From NCBI GenBank assembly GCA_033032175.1, contig CM065325.1, forward strand, positions 2,012,930 to 2,076,929: a stretch of 64,000 nucleotides of DNA. Direction: 5' to 3'. Position numbers and translations under genes: made by a program. The number at the start of each line of letters is the position of its first letter. Position 1 is the stretch's first letter. This document shows, piece after piece, positions 56,301 to 61,135 of this stretch. The DNA comes from Saturnia japonica. Taxonomy: Eukaryota; Arthropoda; Insecta; Lepidoptera; Saturniidae. The notes under the pieces were generated by a model that saw only the letters and a list, made by a program, of their open reading frames with translations, did not search any database and was not told the DNA's origin.

Positions 56301-59045
56301 TAATGAAAAAATTATTCATAGACATCAATTTATTTACCAATGTAAAATGAATTTACCTATATTATTAATTGATGATTGATTGATTGATTCATGTTGTTGG
56401 CATGCACATAAAAATTTACATACATTTTGATTACAATGTACAATTTATTAGTATACACAGCTTGCTTATTTATAAAATTAAGCAACTTCTAAAAAAAAAA
56501 ATAAAAATAAAAAGACATTCAAAATAACACACATAAATTAGGCTTAACATGAAACTGAAATATATCTATACATTTAAATATTGTAAACTAAACTGTAAGT
56601 GACCTGGTTAAACATTCAAATTTAATTAAATTACTGCCAAATAATTTGATGTTATTAAATTTATTCTATAACTTCCTAATTCTAGATACAGGAGAATTTA
56701 AACCAATAACAGTTATTATAAAAGGAAAATTCAGTACGTTATTGTAATAAAGACAATAACAAGGAATCCTGAAACCAAACATATTCTGCAGTTCAGGACT
56801 GTCCATAAGGTTAATAAAGATCTTAAATAATAACATTAAATCAAATACATTTCTACATGTTTCTAAAGATTCAATTTCAAATTGGTCTAGTAACTTACAA
56901 ATAACTAGAATCATCTTTTTAATACACAAAGAATAAATTAATTGTCTTTGATTTTTCTTTAAACACAGAGTGTATTGCATAGTGTGGACTACATACATTG
57001 CAGTATTCCAATATACTTCTCAGTATCATAATATATAAATAAATATAAGTTGTAGGATCTCGAAATGGTAAAACATTTCAGATCACAAAGCAAGTAATCT
57101 ACTTGCTTTTTTAATAGGAAGTTCCAATTTAGGTAAAAAAGTACAACTTCTACTAATATATTTTTAATAATTTAGTTTTTATATACAAAATAAGCATATT
57201 AAGAAGAAATGTGGGTTCAAACAGTTGTTAATTATAATAAATGCATACAACACAATATGATATCATAATATGAAGATAGTATGAATCATAAATTAACCTC
57301 ATACATTGTTGATATGTCATGACTATTAAAGCTCATGGTTTGCTGGTCCACCAAACGTATGAACTAATTTATTCATCTAAATGTAATGTAGTTTGAATCA
57401 GTTAAATGCTGTTACTAGCTGCTATGGGTTTTTTAAAATCCTTTCTTATCATTATAGGTTTTTAACATTGTTGCCACAAAATCTCACCTTATCAAGTGAG
57501 TTACAATGTGGCCCAAGATGGTAGCATGCTAAGCCTAGTGGAAAGTGGAGTTAAATATTACATTTTTATACAAATACAATTTTTTTTTTAAATACTAACT
57601 TATTCAGATGCTAGAATCATTTTTCAGGCTGGTACCAAAAATCTAGTAGTTTTATTTACCCCTCACACAAACAACCCGTGTTTAACTAGTGTATCTGTGG
57701 TATCATAGCTACAAAGCAGTTGAACTAACTTTGCATTTTTCTTGTTTCTTGGTTTTCTTTTATTTACCTTTTTTTAGTAGTATTTTGTGAAAAAGATTTG
57801 TATATTTTTAGGATATGAATTTTGTCAAATTAAACATAATTCAATTTGTCAATTAATCAACAGATTACGATTTTCATTTAATTATCACCCAGTACCTAGT
57901 TTTAGAAACTTACACATAAATTAATTATAGAAGCTGATTGTGATGAAACAACAAGAATAATTTCTATTCCAAGTTTAACATTACATTAATCTAAGAACCT
58001 ATCAGTACTTTTTAATAATGCATGATAATCTCATAAATTCCAAAACTATGTAATTTTATTTACTATTTCAATCAACTCACACCTATTTTTTATTTATTTA
58101 AAATTGCCAGTTATAAATGCGCCACAGTAAACATTAAAAAAGAAAAACAATGAAGTTTTGTATCCTAATCAGTAAATAGAATTTTTAAAAGATTTGTACC
58201 ACAAGTAAAATTAAGCACATGTACACAATAAACAAGTCAATGAAGACGACGAAAAAGGTTTAAAAATAGCTTAGGTACTTAATTTATAATAAAGTCTGTA
58301 AAACTTATGAAAACGAGACAATAATAGTATTCTAATGTTCCGTGACAATAAATGTCCCAGACCTTGGCAAAAATCCACATTTAGCGCTCAGTCATTCCGC
58401 AAGGTCTATTTACGTTTATAAATACATTCAAATAATACCATATGATCACATGACCGCATCATGTTTTCAATATAAAAATAATTGTTATGTAATTAGACCC
58501 GGCAAATACCGATTTCATGATTTTCATGTCAACATTGAACAAATCGCAATAGAGCGGCATCGTTAGAGAAAACATTTGTATTTTACATGCTTCTAAACAA
58601 ATTATGGAGAGCAGCCAACAATACGAGTTACCTATAAAATTGGTTTAGACGCCCAAACCAATATAATTCATCTCAACGTCTTTAATTTTGTTTTATTTAC
58701 GTGTTTGGATACAATAACCTCAAAATATTGACAGACTTTTCAAGAGCGCAAATAATAATTTATATACATAAACAGTACATACATTTATAAAACAATATAT
58801 AGAATTCTGAGGAGGTAGAATATTTTTATTTATTTATTTTAAGGTGGTTTTTTACTAACCTGACAACGGCACACGATATCAGAATTCACAGCCAGTAAAT
58901 CGACCACTTTTCCTTTACCCTCGTCGCCCCACTGACCACCTAATACAACAGTGACTTTATTTTCCATTTTAGATTTTTTGCACGGGCATAAACTTGATAG
59001 GTCACCGTTTATTTCCGTTTGCTTCGAAGTTGTTGTCGAAGCCAT
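26230..59045 (-). CDS. AdSS: Adenylosuccinate synthetase, nine of ten exons
   Basis: This cytosolic enzyme couples GTP hydrolysis to joining IMP and aspartate, giving adenylosuccinate on the AMP branch of purine synthesis. Exons: 58860-59045, 50393-50495, 38251-38384, 31476-31621, 30029-30234, 29262-29416, 27746-27870, 26478-26604 and 26230-26350. All eight junctions keep frame with GT-AG sites and give 434 codons plus one base. Key motifs: [10 protein letters not shown] with catalytic Asp41, GGNNAGHT with catalytic His69, [72 protein letters not shown] and LTKLD for guanine. Animal AdSS is about 450-456 residues, so the last 15-20 (expected VKWIGVGKSR...) are missing. The 26-residue N-terminal extension before Met27 is plausible for animal enzymes. 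The loop usually read TTGRxRR is TTRRVRR here. Confidence 0.95.
26478..26604 (-). CDS. AdSS: AdSS exon 8
   Basis: Acceptor TTTCCAG, donor GTAATT from 26477. Encodes [20 protein letters not shown], then [18 protein letters not shown] and SNVE. TKLD is the guanine-recognition motif of the family. Confidence 0.94.
26605..27745. other. AdSS: AdSS intron 7 with a SINE
   Basis: AT-rich on the exon 8 side. It holds a tRNA-derived SINE at about 27068-27375. Bases 27470-27600 resemble 29035-29140 in intron 6 (GTGAAGTG...GTCACAAAAG, CAGCCACCATTTTGTCAGAA against CAAGCCACCATCTTGTTAGG), showing another short dispersed repeat. Confidence 0.55.
27068..27375 (+). repeat. tRNA-derived SINE
   Basis: The + strand has a polymerase III A-box-like TGGCTCAGTTGGTAGC at 27078 and a B-box-like GTGAGTTCGAAACTC at about 27124, 45 bp apart. 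A body typical of insect SINEs follows (GTGGTAGGGTATTTTGTAAT, GCCCGCCTGGCTG, CTTCCACTAGGCTTAGCGTG). The tail part recurs inverted at 57475-57555. Confidence 0.7.
27746..27870 (-). CDS. AdSS: AdSS exon 7
   Basis: Acceptor CATGCAG, donor GTAAGT from 27745. Encodes [37 protein letters not shown] and NGYT, ending two bases into Ser. It is GC-rich compared with the surrounding introns. The aspartate-binding loop reads TTRRVRR. Confidence 0.94.
27915..28390 (+). repeat. Interspersed repeat family A, copy 2 (longest)
   Basis: Starts near TATACTAATATAACAAAGCG, then GCTGATCTCTGGAACTACCA, TTTTTGTAGGTCTTTTTAAT, GTTTACTCAGCTTAAACC, a GACAGACGGACAGAC run, and ends CACAAACAGACACATAAATT. It shares blocks with 13330-13690 and 63225-63555 and its 5' part with 11340-11400. 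It lies in AdSS intron 6. Confidence 0.65.
29262..29416 (-). CDS. AdSS: AdSS exon 6
   Basis: Acceptor ATTGCAG, donor GTGAGT from 29261. Encodes [40 protein letters not shown] and [11 protein letters not shown], ending in phase 0. Confidence 0.94.
29465..29700 (-). repeat. LINE 3'-tail repeat, copy 3 (R1/Jockey-like family)
   Basis: Contains GGCTTTTACAGCTTTGCCAG, ACTTGGGG, AGGCACTCAGCCGCGAAAG and GAACCTCGGCTTGGGC, all also present at 32637-32835 and 39775-39965. In the other two copies this block is the extreme 3' end of a minus-strand LINE. The + strand open frames here (29477-29866) are shadows. Confidence 0.6.
29890..29995. repeat. Retroelement-tail-like repeat
   Basis: ACCACTTACCATCAAGCGGGC and GGCCTGCCTGTTTTTGC resemble the tail motif at 7950-7995. 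It lies 30 bp from the AdSS exon 5 donor. Confidence 0.45.
30029..30234 (-). CDS. AdSS: AdSS exon 5
   Basis: Acceptor TGTACAG, donor GTAATT from 30028. Encodes [20 protein letters not shown] through [14 protein letters not shown] and [13 protein letters not shown]. An open frame that runs on past 30029 into the intron is read-through only. Confidence 0.94.
30235..31475. other. AdSS: AdSS intron 4, no gene apart from a tandem repeat
   Basis: AT-rich; contains the 72-bp tandem repeat at 30780-30975. Otherwise no coding frame or element ends recognised. Confidence 0.6.
30780..30975. repeat. 72-bp tandem repeat, about 2.7 copies
   Basis: CTTCTATGGCGTAATAAAAC recurs at 30797, 30869 and 30941 (the last with one change), exactly 72 bp apart. 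The unit also has AAAACAAAAATAACACCAAA and CTTATGTAATCCCGTAAG. A diverged single unit is at about 15480-15545. Confidence 0.85.
31476..31621 (-). CDS. AdSS: AdSS exon 4
   Basis: Acceptor TTTCCAG, donor GTTAGT from 31475. Encodes [40 protein letters not shown] and GDFSLFEE. The last two bases make Lys with the first base of exon 5. The TTKKGIGP and SSKASR segments bind IMP in the family. Confidence 0.94.
32089..32640 (+). pseudogene. PIF/Harbinger (HARBI1-like) transposase fragment, cut by a LINE insertion
   Basis: The frame from the ATG at 32089 encodes an acidic start, then [20 protein letters not shown] and a stop or intron at 32347. After a gap, 32445-32636 reads [30 protein letters not shown] and, after a stop, [17 protein letters not shown]. 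The HTH-like VSKSS and the first catalytic Asp in GAIDCTH are characteristic of Harbinger transposases. Homology stops abruptly at 32637 where the LINE tail begins. At least one stop is in frame, so the copy is dead. It lies in AdSS intron 3, antisense to the gene. Confidence 0.72.
32852..32915. repeat. Hairpin in LINE 3' UTR, copy 1
   Basis: CATATACTCATATGCACG with CTCCTCCTGG pairs with the downstream CCAGGAGG-complementary GGAGGAAGGAGGAG and CATGCGTATGTGTAT. The equivalent stem in the second LINE copy (39998-40060) differs in sequence but still pairs. Confidence 0.6.
33231..33785 (-). pseudogene. LINE ORF2 C-terminus (R1/Jockey-type)
   Basis: The open frame encodes [20 protein letters not shown] then [40 protein letters not shown] and a C-terminal [17 protein letters not shown]. 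These blocks are standard in insect R1/Jockey-type ORF2 proteins after the reverse-transcriptase core. LINE homology starts near 33700, so the first 25 or so residues of the open frame are flanking sequence. About 160 residues remain of a protein that normally has around 1000. Confidence 0.8.
33786..35700. other. AdSS: AdSS intron 3, part: no gene; weak LINE-like scrap
   Basis: Bases 34280-34490 are GC-richer, and in one + frame contain [13 protein letters not shown] and [14 protein letters not shown] separated by stops, so this may be an old LINE end. The rest is AT-rich without supportable features. The open frames at 33598-33984 and 35507-35737 are not recognisable. Confidence 0.35.
36045..36135 (-). 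repeat. tRNA-like sequence (pseudogene or SINE head)
   Basis: On the - strand GTGGTCTAGTGGTTTAGACC forms a D-arm-like A box and GGTTCGAACTCC a B box. ATCGTTGG/TCGTGG-type ends could pair as an imperfect acceptor stem. The anticodon region (GCGGA...TCCGC) has a loop of 14 bases and the T stem has a mismatch, so this is unlikely to be a functional tRNA. Confidence 0.45.
36136..38250. other. AdSS: AdSS intron 3, remainder: no gene
   Basis: Has a run of 15 C at 37137-37151 and a block at 36550-36665 with short inverted repeats (GGGGGTTATTACCCCC). At 38145-38225, GCTGGTCGCTGTTCTTTTT... GTGCTTACCATCAGACATAC resembles the LINE tail at 38850-38930, just after exon 3. No coding frame is supported. 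Confidence 0.45.
38251..38384 (-). CDS. AdSS: AdSS exon 3
   Basis: Acceptor TTTTCTCAG, donor GTAATT. Encodes [20 protein letters not shown] then [19 protein letters not shown], ending MHQQ in phase 0. Confidence 0.94.
38450..38935 (+). pseudogene. LINE ORF2 C-terminus and 3' tail
   Basis: The open frame 38563-38799 encodes [40 protein letters not shown] and [16 protein letters not shown], the typical extreme C-terminus of an insect LINE reverse-transcriptase ORF. The short tail at 38840-38930 with CTGTGCTTACCATCAGGGTC is its 3' UTR. The copy is heavily 5'-truncated. It lies in AdSS intron 2, antisense to the gene. Confidence 0.7.
38936..39774. other. AdSS: No gene seen in AdSS intron 2
   Basis: Contains an open frame at 39319-39609 of 96 codons without recognisable similarity, and a GC-richer block at 39030-39110. 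Nothing nameable. Confidence 0.4.
39775..40330 (-). repeat. LINE 3' UTR, copy 2 (R1/Jockey-like family)
   Basis: Matches 32637-33200 throughout: GGTGCCCTATCCAAAAACAG, GGCACTCAACCGCGAAAG, the hairpin at 39998-40060, CTTACAGAACCTATGTACCT, the GTGTGGTGTGCACGT tract and GCCGCTAGAGAGGGTGGGCG. The coding part is absent: homology ends near 40320. An open frame at 40090-40317 is a shadow. Confidence 0.8.
39998..40060. repeat. Hairpin in LINE 3' UTR, copy 2
   Basis: ATACATATATACATGTTC at 40001 pairs with GAACATGTGTATATGTAT at 40043-40060, 17 of 18 positions, with a loop that includes CCTGGTAGG. It is positionally equivalent to the hairpin at 32852-32915. Confidence 0.7.
40489..41909. mobile_element. 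Long-inverted-repeat DNA element, copy 1 (1421 bp)
   Basis: Arms 40489-41042 and 41358-41909 are near-perfect inverted copies of about 553 bp. The element starts GTCTAAGATCC, ends GGATCTCGTAC and is flanked by TA on both sides. Each arm carries three TGGCCGC or CGGCCGC subterminal motifs, an AACTCTCTTTCACT / AGTGAAAGAGAGTTAGCGCG tract and GCGCATGCGTC near the centre. Terminal bases, TA flanks and arm layout are shared with 44019-45993; termini and TA flanks are also shared with 60023-61133. TA targeting suggests the Tc1/mariner/pogo group or a TA-using relative, but I do not recognise the family. Confidence 0.9.
41079..41300 (+). CDS. Short acidic ORF in the centre of long-TIR element copy 1
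   Basis: The frame gives 73 residues: [20 protein letters not shown], then [18 protein letters not shown] and a highly acidic Asp/Ser/Glu tail ending ESDFD. It fills the unique centre between the arms. The pattern GW..LDG.LKP.WF followed by an acidic tail reminds me of the C-terminus of larger uncharacterised arthropod transposon-associated proteins, but this is from memory. It is probably the 3' end of a gene whose rest was deleted. Confidence 0.4.
   Translation: MELVLHNLVDNNGWLLLDGCLKPTWFLGSSTPTQVENVLRNSANKSSDDEEDSDCDDESDNSDNESNEESDFD
41910..44018. other. AdSS: No gene between the two long-inverted-repeat elements
   Basis: AT-rich intron 2 sequence. On the - strand at 43385-43465 a tRNA-like TGGTTCAGTGGTCGGTGCAC occurs with a degenerate B box, perhaps an old SINE head. 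Bases 42770-42890 (CCGCTTGACCGATCACCATG, AAAGTTGG) resemble the CTTGACCGATTCTCATGA motif at 51745. No coding frame is supported. Confidence 0.4.
44019..45993. mobile_element. Long-inverted-repeat DNA element, copy 2 (1975 bp)
   Basis: Starts GTCTAAGATCCC, ends GGGATCTCGTAC, flanked by TA. Arms of about 535-545 bp (44019-44552, 45449-45993) are close inverted copies. Subterminal TGGCCGCC, TGGCCGCACC and TGGCCGTAA motifs, AAAGAGAGTTAGCGCG and CATTGCGCATGCGTCGAAT occupy the same order as in copy 1, although the arms differ widely in sequence. The central 900 bp is extremely AT-rich and includes a degraded coding scrap at about 44700-44960. Confidence 0.9.
44695..44965 (+). pseudogene. Degraded coding scrap in long-TIR element copy 2
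   Basis: In broken frames, pieces such as [39 protein letters not shown] and FCQTQT can be read, interrupted by stops and a poly-A expansion at 44790. The C..C, FHKC and GYHSEC spacing recalls the Cys/His N-terminal domain of transposon-borne proteins in arthropods. This is weak, and reading across frames invites chance matches. Confidence 0.3.
46800..47343 (-). pseudogene. Internally deleted mariner-like (DD41D, rosa-type) transposase
   Basis: From the ATG at 47343 the - strand encodes an HTH N-terminus ([33 protein letters not shown]). Then, after a frame change near 47125, it enters the catalytic region with [15 protein letters not shown] (second Asp) and [19 protein letters not shown] (third Asp). 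There are 41 residues between these two Asp, the DD41D spacing described for rosa-like elements. The segment with the first catalytic Asp is gone, so an internal deletion joined the N-terminus to the late catalytic domain. Inactive. Confidence 0.75.
47363..48389. mobile_element. PIF-like non-autonomous element with a Myb/SANT-type gene
   Basis: Ends CACCCGGTTTCTGAAAGGTT at 47363 and the complement of CGCCCGGTTTCCGAAAGGTT ending 48389 are inverted copies. Inner subterminal sequence repeats TTGATTAGT / GACAACGATG-like motifs. It is inserted just upstream of the transposase start of the rosa-type remnant, within or beside that element. It encodes only the DNA-binding (Myb/SANT-like) protein that accompanies many PIF/Harbinger transposases. 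Confidence 0.65.
47717..48105 (+). pseudogene. Myb/SANT-like DNA-binding protein of a PIF-type element, GC-AG intron
   Basis: Exon 1 (47717-47781) encodes [20 protein letters not shown] then Q. The intron has a GC donor (AAAG-GCAAGT) and a TTTGCAG acceptor, and exon 2 from 47904 continues [39 protein letters not shown] at 48007-48009 interrupts the frame, which then reads [20 protein letters not shown] to TAG at 48103. Aromatic spacing (F...L, W, the KQL motif) fits the Myb/SANT-like domain of PIF/Harbinger accessory proteins. Dead by one stop. Confidence 0.6.
48390..49639. other. AdSS: No gene seen in AdSS intron 2
   Basis: AT-rich. An open frame at 48363-48545 continues out of the PIF-like terminal repeat and is not coding. 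Nothing else nameable. Confidence 0.5.
49640..49870 (+). repeat. Interspersed repeat family B, copy 3
   Basis: GGCGGAGGTCACTCAATTCAAA, CATTGGCATTTAGAACTTCAA and TTCGAATATACACCAG match the other family B copies, same orientation. It lies about 520 bp left of AdSS exon 2. Confidence 0.65.
49871..50392. other. AdSS: AdSS intron 2, last part before exon 2
   Basis: AT-rich with no nameable element. A + strand open frame (50178-50516) overlaps exon 2 antisense and is a shadow. Confidence 0.55.
50393..50495 (-). CDS. AdSS: AdSS exon 2
   Basis: Acceptor TTCTTCAG, donor GTAAGT. Encodes [20 protein letters not shown] then [15 protein letters not shown], including the catalytic His of NNAGHT. Ends one base into a Gly codon. 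Introns of 8.4 kb and 12 kb flank it. Confidence 0.94.
50496..51589. other. AdSS: AdSS intron 1, left part: no gene
   Basis: AT-rich sequence downstream of exon 1 in the gene sense. I see no coding frame or element ends. Bases 51170-51245 are GC-richer and could be a SINE scrap. Confidence 0.5.
51590..52415 (+). repeat. Repeat with five degenerate internal units
   Basis: A motif like CCGATTTTGATCAAATTTTG followed by GGAAGTA recurs at about 51750, 51868, 51993, 52147 and 52255. Each is followed by a variable stretch with TTGTCAATA-like sequence and AATTTT runs. The block ends CGCGGGCACACCGCTAGT at 52393-52410, a common terminus of lepidopteran repeats. A TA microsatellite follows at 52414-52430. 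Confidence 0.55.
52600..52745 (+). repeat. Short dispersed repeat fragment
   Basis: TTGCGTTTCGGGATCAGCCTGCGCATATCC at 52607, then GCCGGGATCACAGCAGCGACCGTCGATGGATT, resembles 25080-25175 (TTTCGGGATCAGCCAACG, GGCAAGACAGCGACGACCGC). Confidence 0.5.
52795..53184 (+). pseudogene. LINE ORF2 C-terminus (Jockey-like), 5'-truncated
   Basis: The frame encodes [40 protein letters not shown] and [20 protein letters not shown], the RNase-H-distal zinc-finger-like end (C..C...H....C) of insect LINE ORF2 proteins. Two in-frame stops, at 53062-53064 and 53092-53094, precede the natural-looking end [11 protein letters not shown] at 53184. Inactive. Confidence 0.75.
53835..54075 (+). repeat. Interspersed repeat family B, copy 4
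   Basis: Starts near CCGTCTTCAACAAAATACGGG and GGTTACTCAATTCGAA, then GGTGGTCCCCATTTTC, CATTGGCATTAGACCTTCAAC and TTCGAAGATATACGAGG. Same family and orientation as 17106, 20530 and 49640. Confidence 0.7.
54076..54715. other. AdSS: No gene seen in AdSS intron 1
   Basis: AT-rich. An 81-codon + frame at 54178-54423 (ends [10 protein letters not shown]) has no recognisable relation. Confidence 0.45.
54716..54894. mobile_element. hAT-type MITE, 179 bp
   Basis: Inverted ends TAGGGATGTAACGATAC and the complement of TAGGGATGTAACAATAC. They are flanked by 8-bp repeats ATCAATAT (54708-54715) and CTCAATAT (54895-54902), identical in 7 of 8 bases. Eight-bp duplications and short TIRs are typical of hAT elements. 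The centre contains an internal CGATACGATA / TATCGGTATATCG inverted pair. No coding capacity. Confidence 0.85.
55511..56053. mobile_element. DNA element with GGGCGTTCAAGTATTACGTA ends
   Basis: The left end GGGCGTTCAAGTATTACGTA and the complemented right end (GGGTGTTCAGGTATTACGTAACGC) match, over about 27 bp. G-runs follow at similar distance on both sides. Inside, 55655-55800 is an imperfect direct duplication of about 78 bp (GCAACCCTTTTCGTTTGTTTTA with GCAACCCCTTTCGTTTGTTTTA). Similar GTATTACGTAACGC ends occur widely in arthropod MITEs; I cannot assign the superfamily. Confidence 0.7.
56600..57000 (-). pseudogene. LINE ORF C-terminus (RTE/CR1-type)
   Basis: The - strand frame 56666-56998 encodes [40 protein letters not shown] and [20 protein letters not shown]. 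The SLE.RRN.FDL.LL.KI.N pattern is the C-terminal end of many arthropod LINE reverse transcriptases. The open reading frame starts inside the protein and no further domain is intact. It lies in AdSS intron 1 in the same orientation as the gene. Confidence 0.65.
57001..58859. other. AdSS: AdSS intron 1, 5' portion, with SINE scrap at 57475-57555
   Basis: GGCCCAAGATGGTAGCATGC and TAAGCCTAGTGGAAAGTGGA is the inverted counterpart of the SINE tail at 27315-27370 (TTCCACTAGGCTTAGCGTGA, ACCATCTTGGGCC). The remainder is AT-rich without other recognisable features. Open frames such as 58342-58566 are not recognisable. Confidence 0.5.
58860..59045 (-). CDS. AdSS: AdSS exon 1 (start codon, GDEGKGK loop)
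   Basis: ATG at 59043-59045, donor GTTAGT from 58859. Encodes 62 residues: a variable polar N-terminus, then [20 protein letters not shown] (conserved base-catalyst Asp) and DIVCRCQ, ending in phase 0. The first ATG is preferred; Met27 is a possible internal start because conservation begins there. Confidence 0.94.
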
Positions 59046-59203
59046 TATTTATTGAAAATTTTGTATTCTAAAACGAGAAGCGTGACATGCGCGCGCTGGA
59101 TTCGCGACTACAAGCACAGACCAATAACCAGAGGAACTACAAGCATAGACCAATAACCAGAGGACTACAAGCATAGACCAATAACCAGAGGTACAAGAGC
59201 AAT
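59046..59203 (-). promoter_or_regulatory. AdSS: AdSS proximal promoter with three tandem CCAAT units
   Basis: Three 28-29-bp direct repeats (starting at 59107, 59136 and 59164; ACTACAAGCATAGACCAATA core) lie 62-146 bp upstream of the ATG. Each carries one CCAAT on the + strand, so ATTGG in gene sense, the NF-Y consensus orientation-independent box. Between them and the ATG is a GC-rich GCGCGCGCATGTCACG stretch, with no convincing TATA box. This is what a housekeeping promoter looks like; function is inferred, not shown. Confidence 0.6.
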
Positions 59204-59890
59204 GTTGCAAAAGTATAAATTAAAAATCGTTAAATTTGCCAGCAAAAAATCTAGAGTAATCGGGAGATTTTTATTCGGAATAAAAAAAAGTATATTATGT
59301 TGATAATACAATCATTTATATAATTAGGTACATACACTCATTTATTCGAGATTGAAAATTGACATATTGTACCTACATTGAATTATTTCCGTCTTCATAT
59401 CGCCTCTTACTATAACAACAAACGTTTTCAAACATTCGTAGCCATCACCACATTTCATGTTACGCACACTCATCCAAAATCCTTTTGTTTTTTTCACTGT
59501 GTGACTCAATTTCTCTCGTATTACGAAGCAAATGTCATTCTTAGTCAATTCTTTGATAATCATTGAAATTTAACATATTGGGAATTTGTCTACATATTCA
59601 TTTGTGCACAAAAACCAAACTATATTTTGTAAAGTGCCACCAAAATTACACATTATAGGGTTAAATAACATAAGTTTATAAATTAAAACAAACGCACCAC
59701 TAGAACCTTTGTGTTACAGGTTTCTTTTAGTGTTGATGTATTAAGAATATTATTTTGATTTTTACTTATGAATGTTATTGAACATAAATTGAAAATTAAA
59801 AAAATCGGGAGACAGGATTGCTAATTCGGGATATCGGGAGACAGTGACCAAATTCAGTAGTTCTCCCGATAAATCGGGAACTTTTGCAAC
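59204..59890. mobile_element. Candidate hAT-like element just upstream of the AdSS promoter
   Basis: GTTGCAAAAGT at 59204 and its complement ending 59890 form inverted ends. ATCGGGAGA motifs occur near both ends (59254, 59816, 59846), and AGTTCTCCCGATAAATCGGGAAC at 59857 is itself palindromic. Similar TTGCAAAAGTTCCCGAT ends occur in insect hAT elements. I could not find an exact 8-bp duplication. Open frames at 59342-59563 and 59378-59566 overlap on both strands and are not recognisable. Confidence 0.45.
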
Positions 59891-60022
59891 TATGGTAAGA
59901 ACCGCAAACTGGGCTGCTCACTTGAAACAATTGTTATTTATCTCTGCTTGAAACCACGGGAAGTTGCTAAATGACATCATAAAAATACTAGCTTGTTTGT
60001 ATTTTAAAATATAGTGCTAATA

Positions 60023-61133
60023 GTCTAAGATCCCGATAAAAAACAACCTTCACCGAGATGTTTATTTCATGAAACGTATTTTATTTTAATTTAATATGTC
60101 AATAAATATATTGGATATGGGTTGCCTAACAAATTTTAGTCCAGGGTATTTTTAAGTAATAATTTAAAAAAAAAAATTTTTTGAAACATTCCACCTGTGT
60201 GATTATTAAATAAACTCTATACCAATCGAAAGTATGAAGCCCATAGAATATGCAAACGTTAGGTTGCCTATTTTTTTCCGGTCACAACTATCGGGTAGCT
60301 AATTTTTATTTTTTATTTTGTCTTCTAATAATAAAGATAAAATTTACAAGATTAGTAATATATATGTATTACTATAACCTTCTCCTTCACTAAAGATGTG
60401 TATATACTTTAGTGTCATATAAAAATAACATACATAAATAATTAATTGATTGAAAAATAAAAAATTAAATGACTATTTCTCTATTTTAATAATAAAATAC
60501 TCCAAAATGATACGCAGCATATACGCGTCTATCGCTATCCTTTTCATTTTCAAGCACAAATAGCATGCGCACTCTCTTTCTTTAAATGGACGGACCATAA
60601 ACAGCTGCTATGCTGTGTCCTCTTCTATCGCATGGGATGGTTGGTTGGGACCTTTCAGTCGCACACATTCACTCGCAGCGATATGTTATTTTTTTTAATT
60701 CGACAACTCCGGTTTAATTCCGATTAGGGTCTGATTTTTCGCAGGCAACCCTATATCACCGTGTTCATAATGAAATAATCTTTAATTTTATTTAAGTTCA
60801 ATTCAATAAGCAGACCGTTGCAAAATGCTAGTATAGATTTACCTGTTTATACCTGGCTACCCGATAGTTGTGACCGGAAAAAAATAGGCAACCTAACGTT
60901 TGCATATTCTATAGGCTTCATACTTTTGATTGGTATAGAGTTTATTAATAATCACACCGGTGGAATGTTTCAAAAAAAAATTTTTTTTTTCATTATTAAT
61001 TAAAAATACCCTGGACTGAAATTTGTTAGGCAACCCATATGCAATATATTTATTGACACATTAAATTAATTATAAAATACGTTTCATGAAATAAACATCT
61101 CGGTGAACGTCGTTTTATATCGGGATCCTATAC
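60023..61133. mobile_element. Long-inverted-repeat DNA element, copy 3 (1111 bp)
   Basis: Starts GTCTAAGATCCCGAT, ends ATCGGGATCCTATAC, flanked by TA at 60021-60022 and 61134-61135. Arms of about 277 bp (60023-60299, 60857-61133) are close inverted copies carrying GGTTGCCTAACAAATTT and GGTTGCCTATTTTTTTCCGG. The GCCT(A/G)(A/T)CAA position parallels GTGCCTGTCAA in copy 2. The unique centre has a GCATGCGCACTCTCTTTC tract like the GCGCATGC and CTCTCTTTCAC tracts of copies 1 and 2. No protein-coding frame is seen; the open frame 60818-61003 straddles the arm and is a shadow. Confidence 0.88.
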
Positions 61134-61135
61134 TA

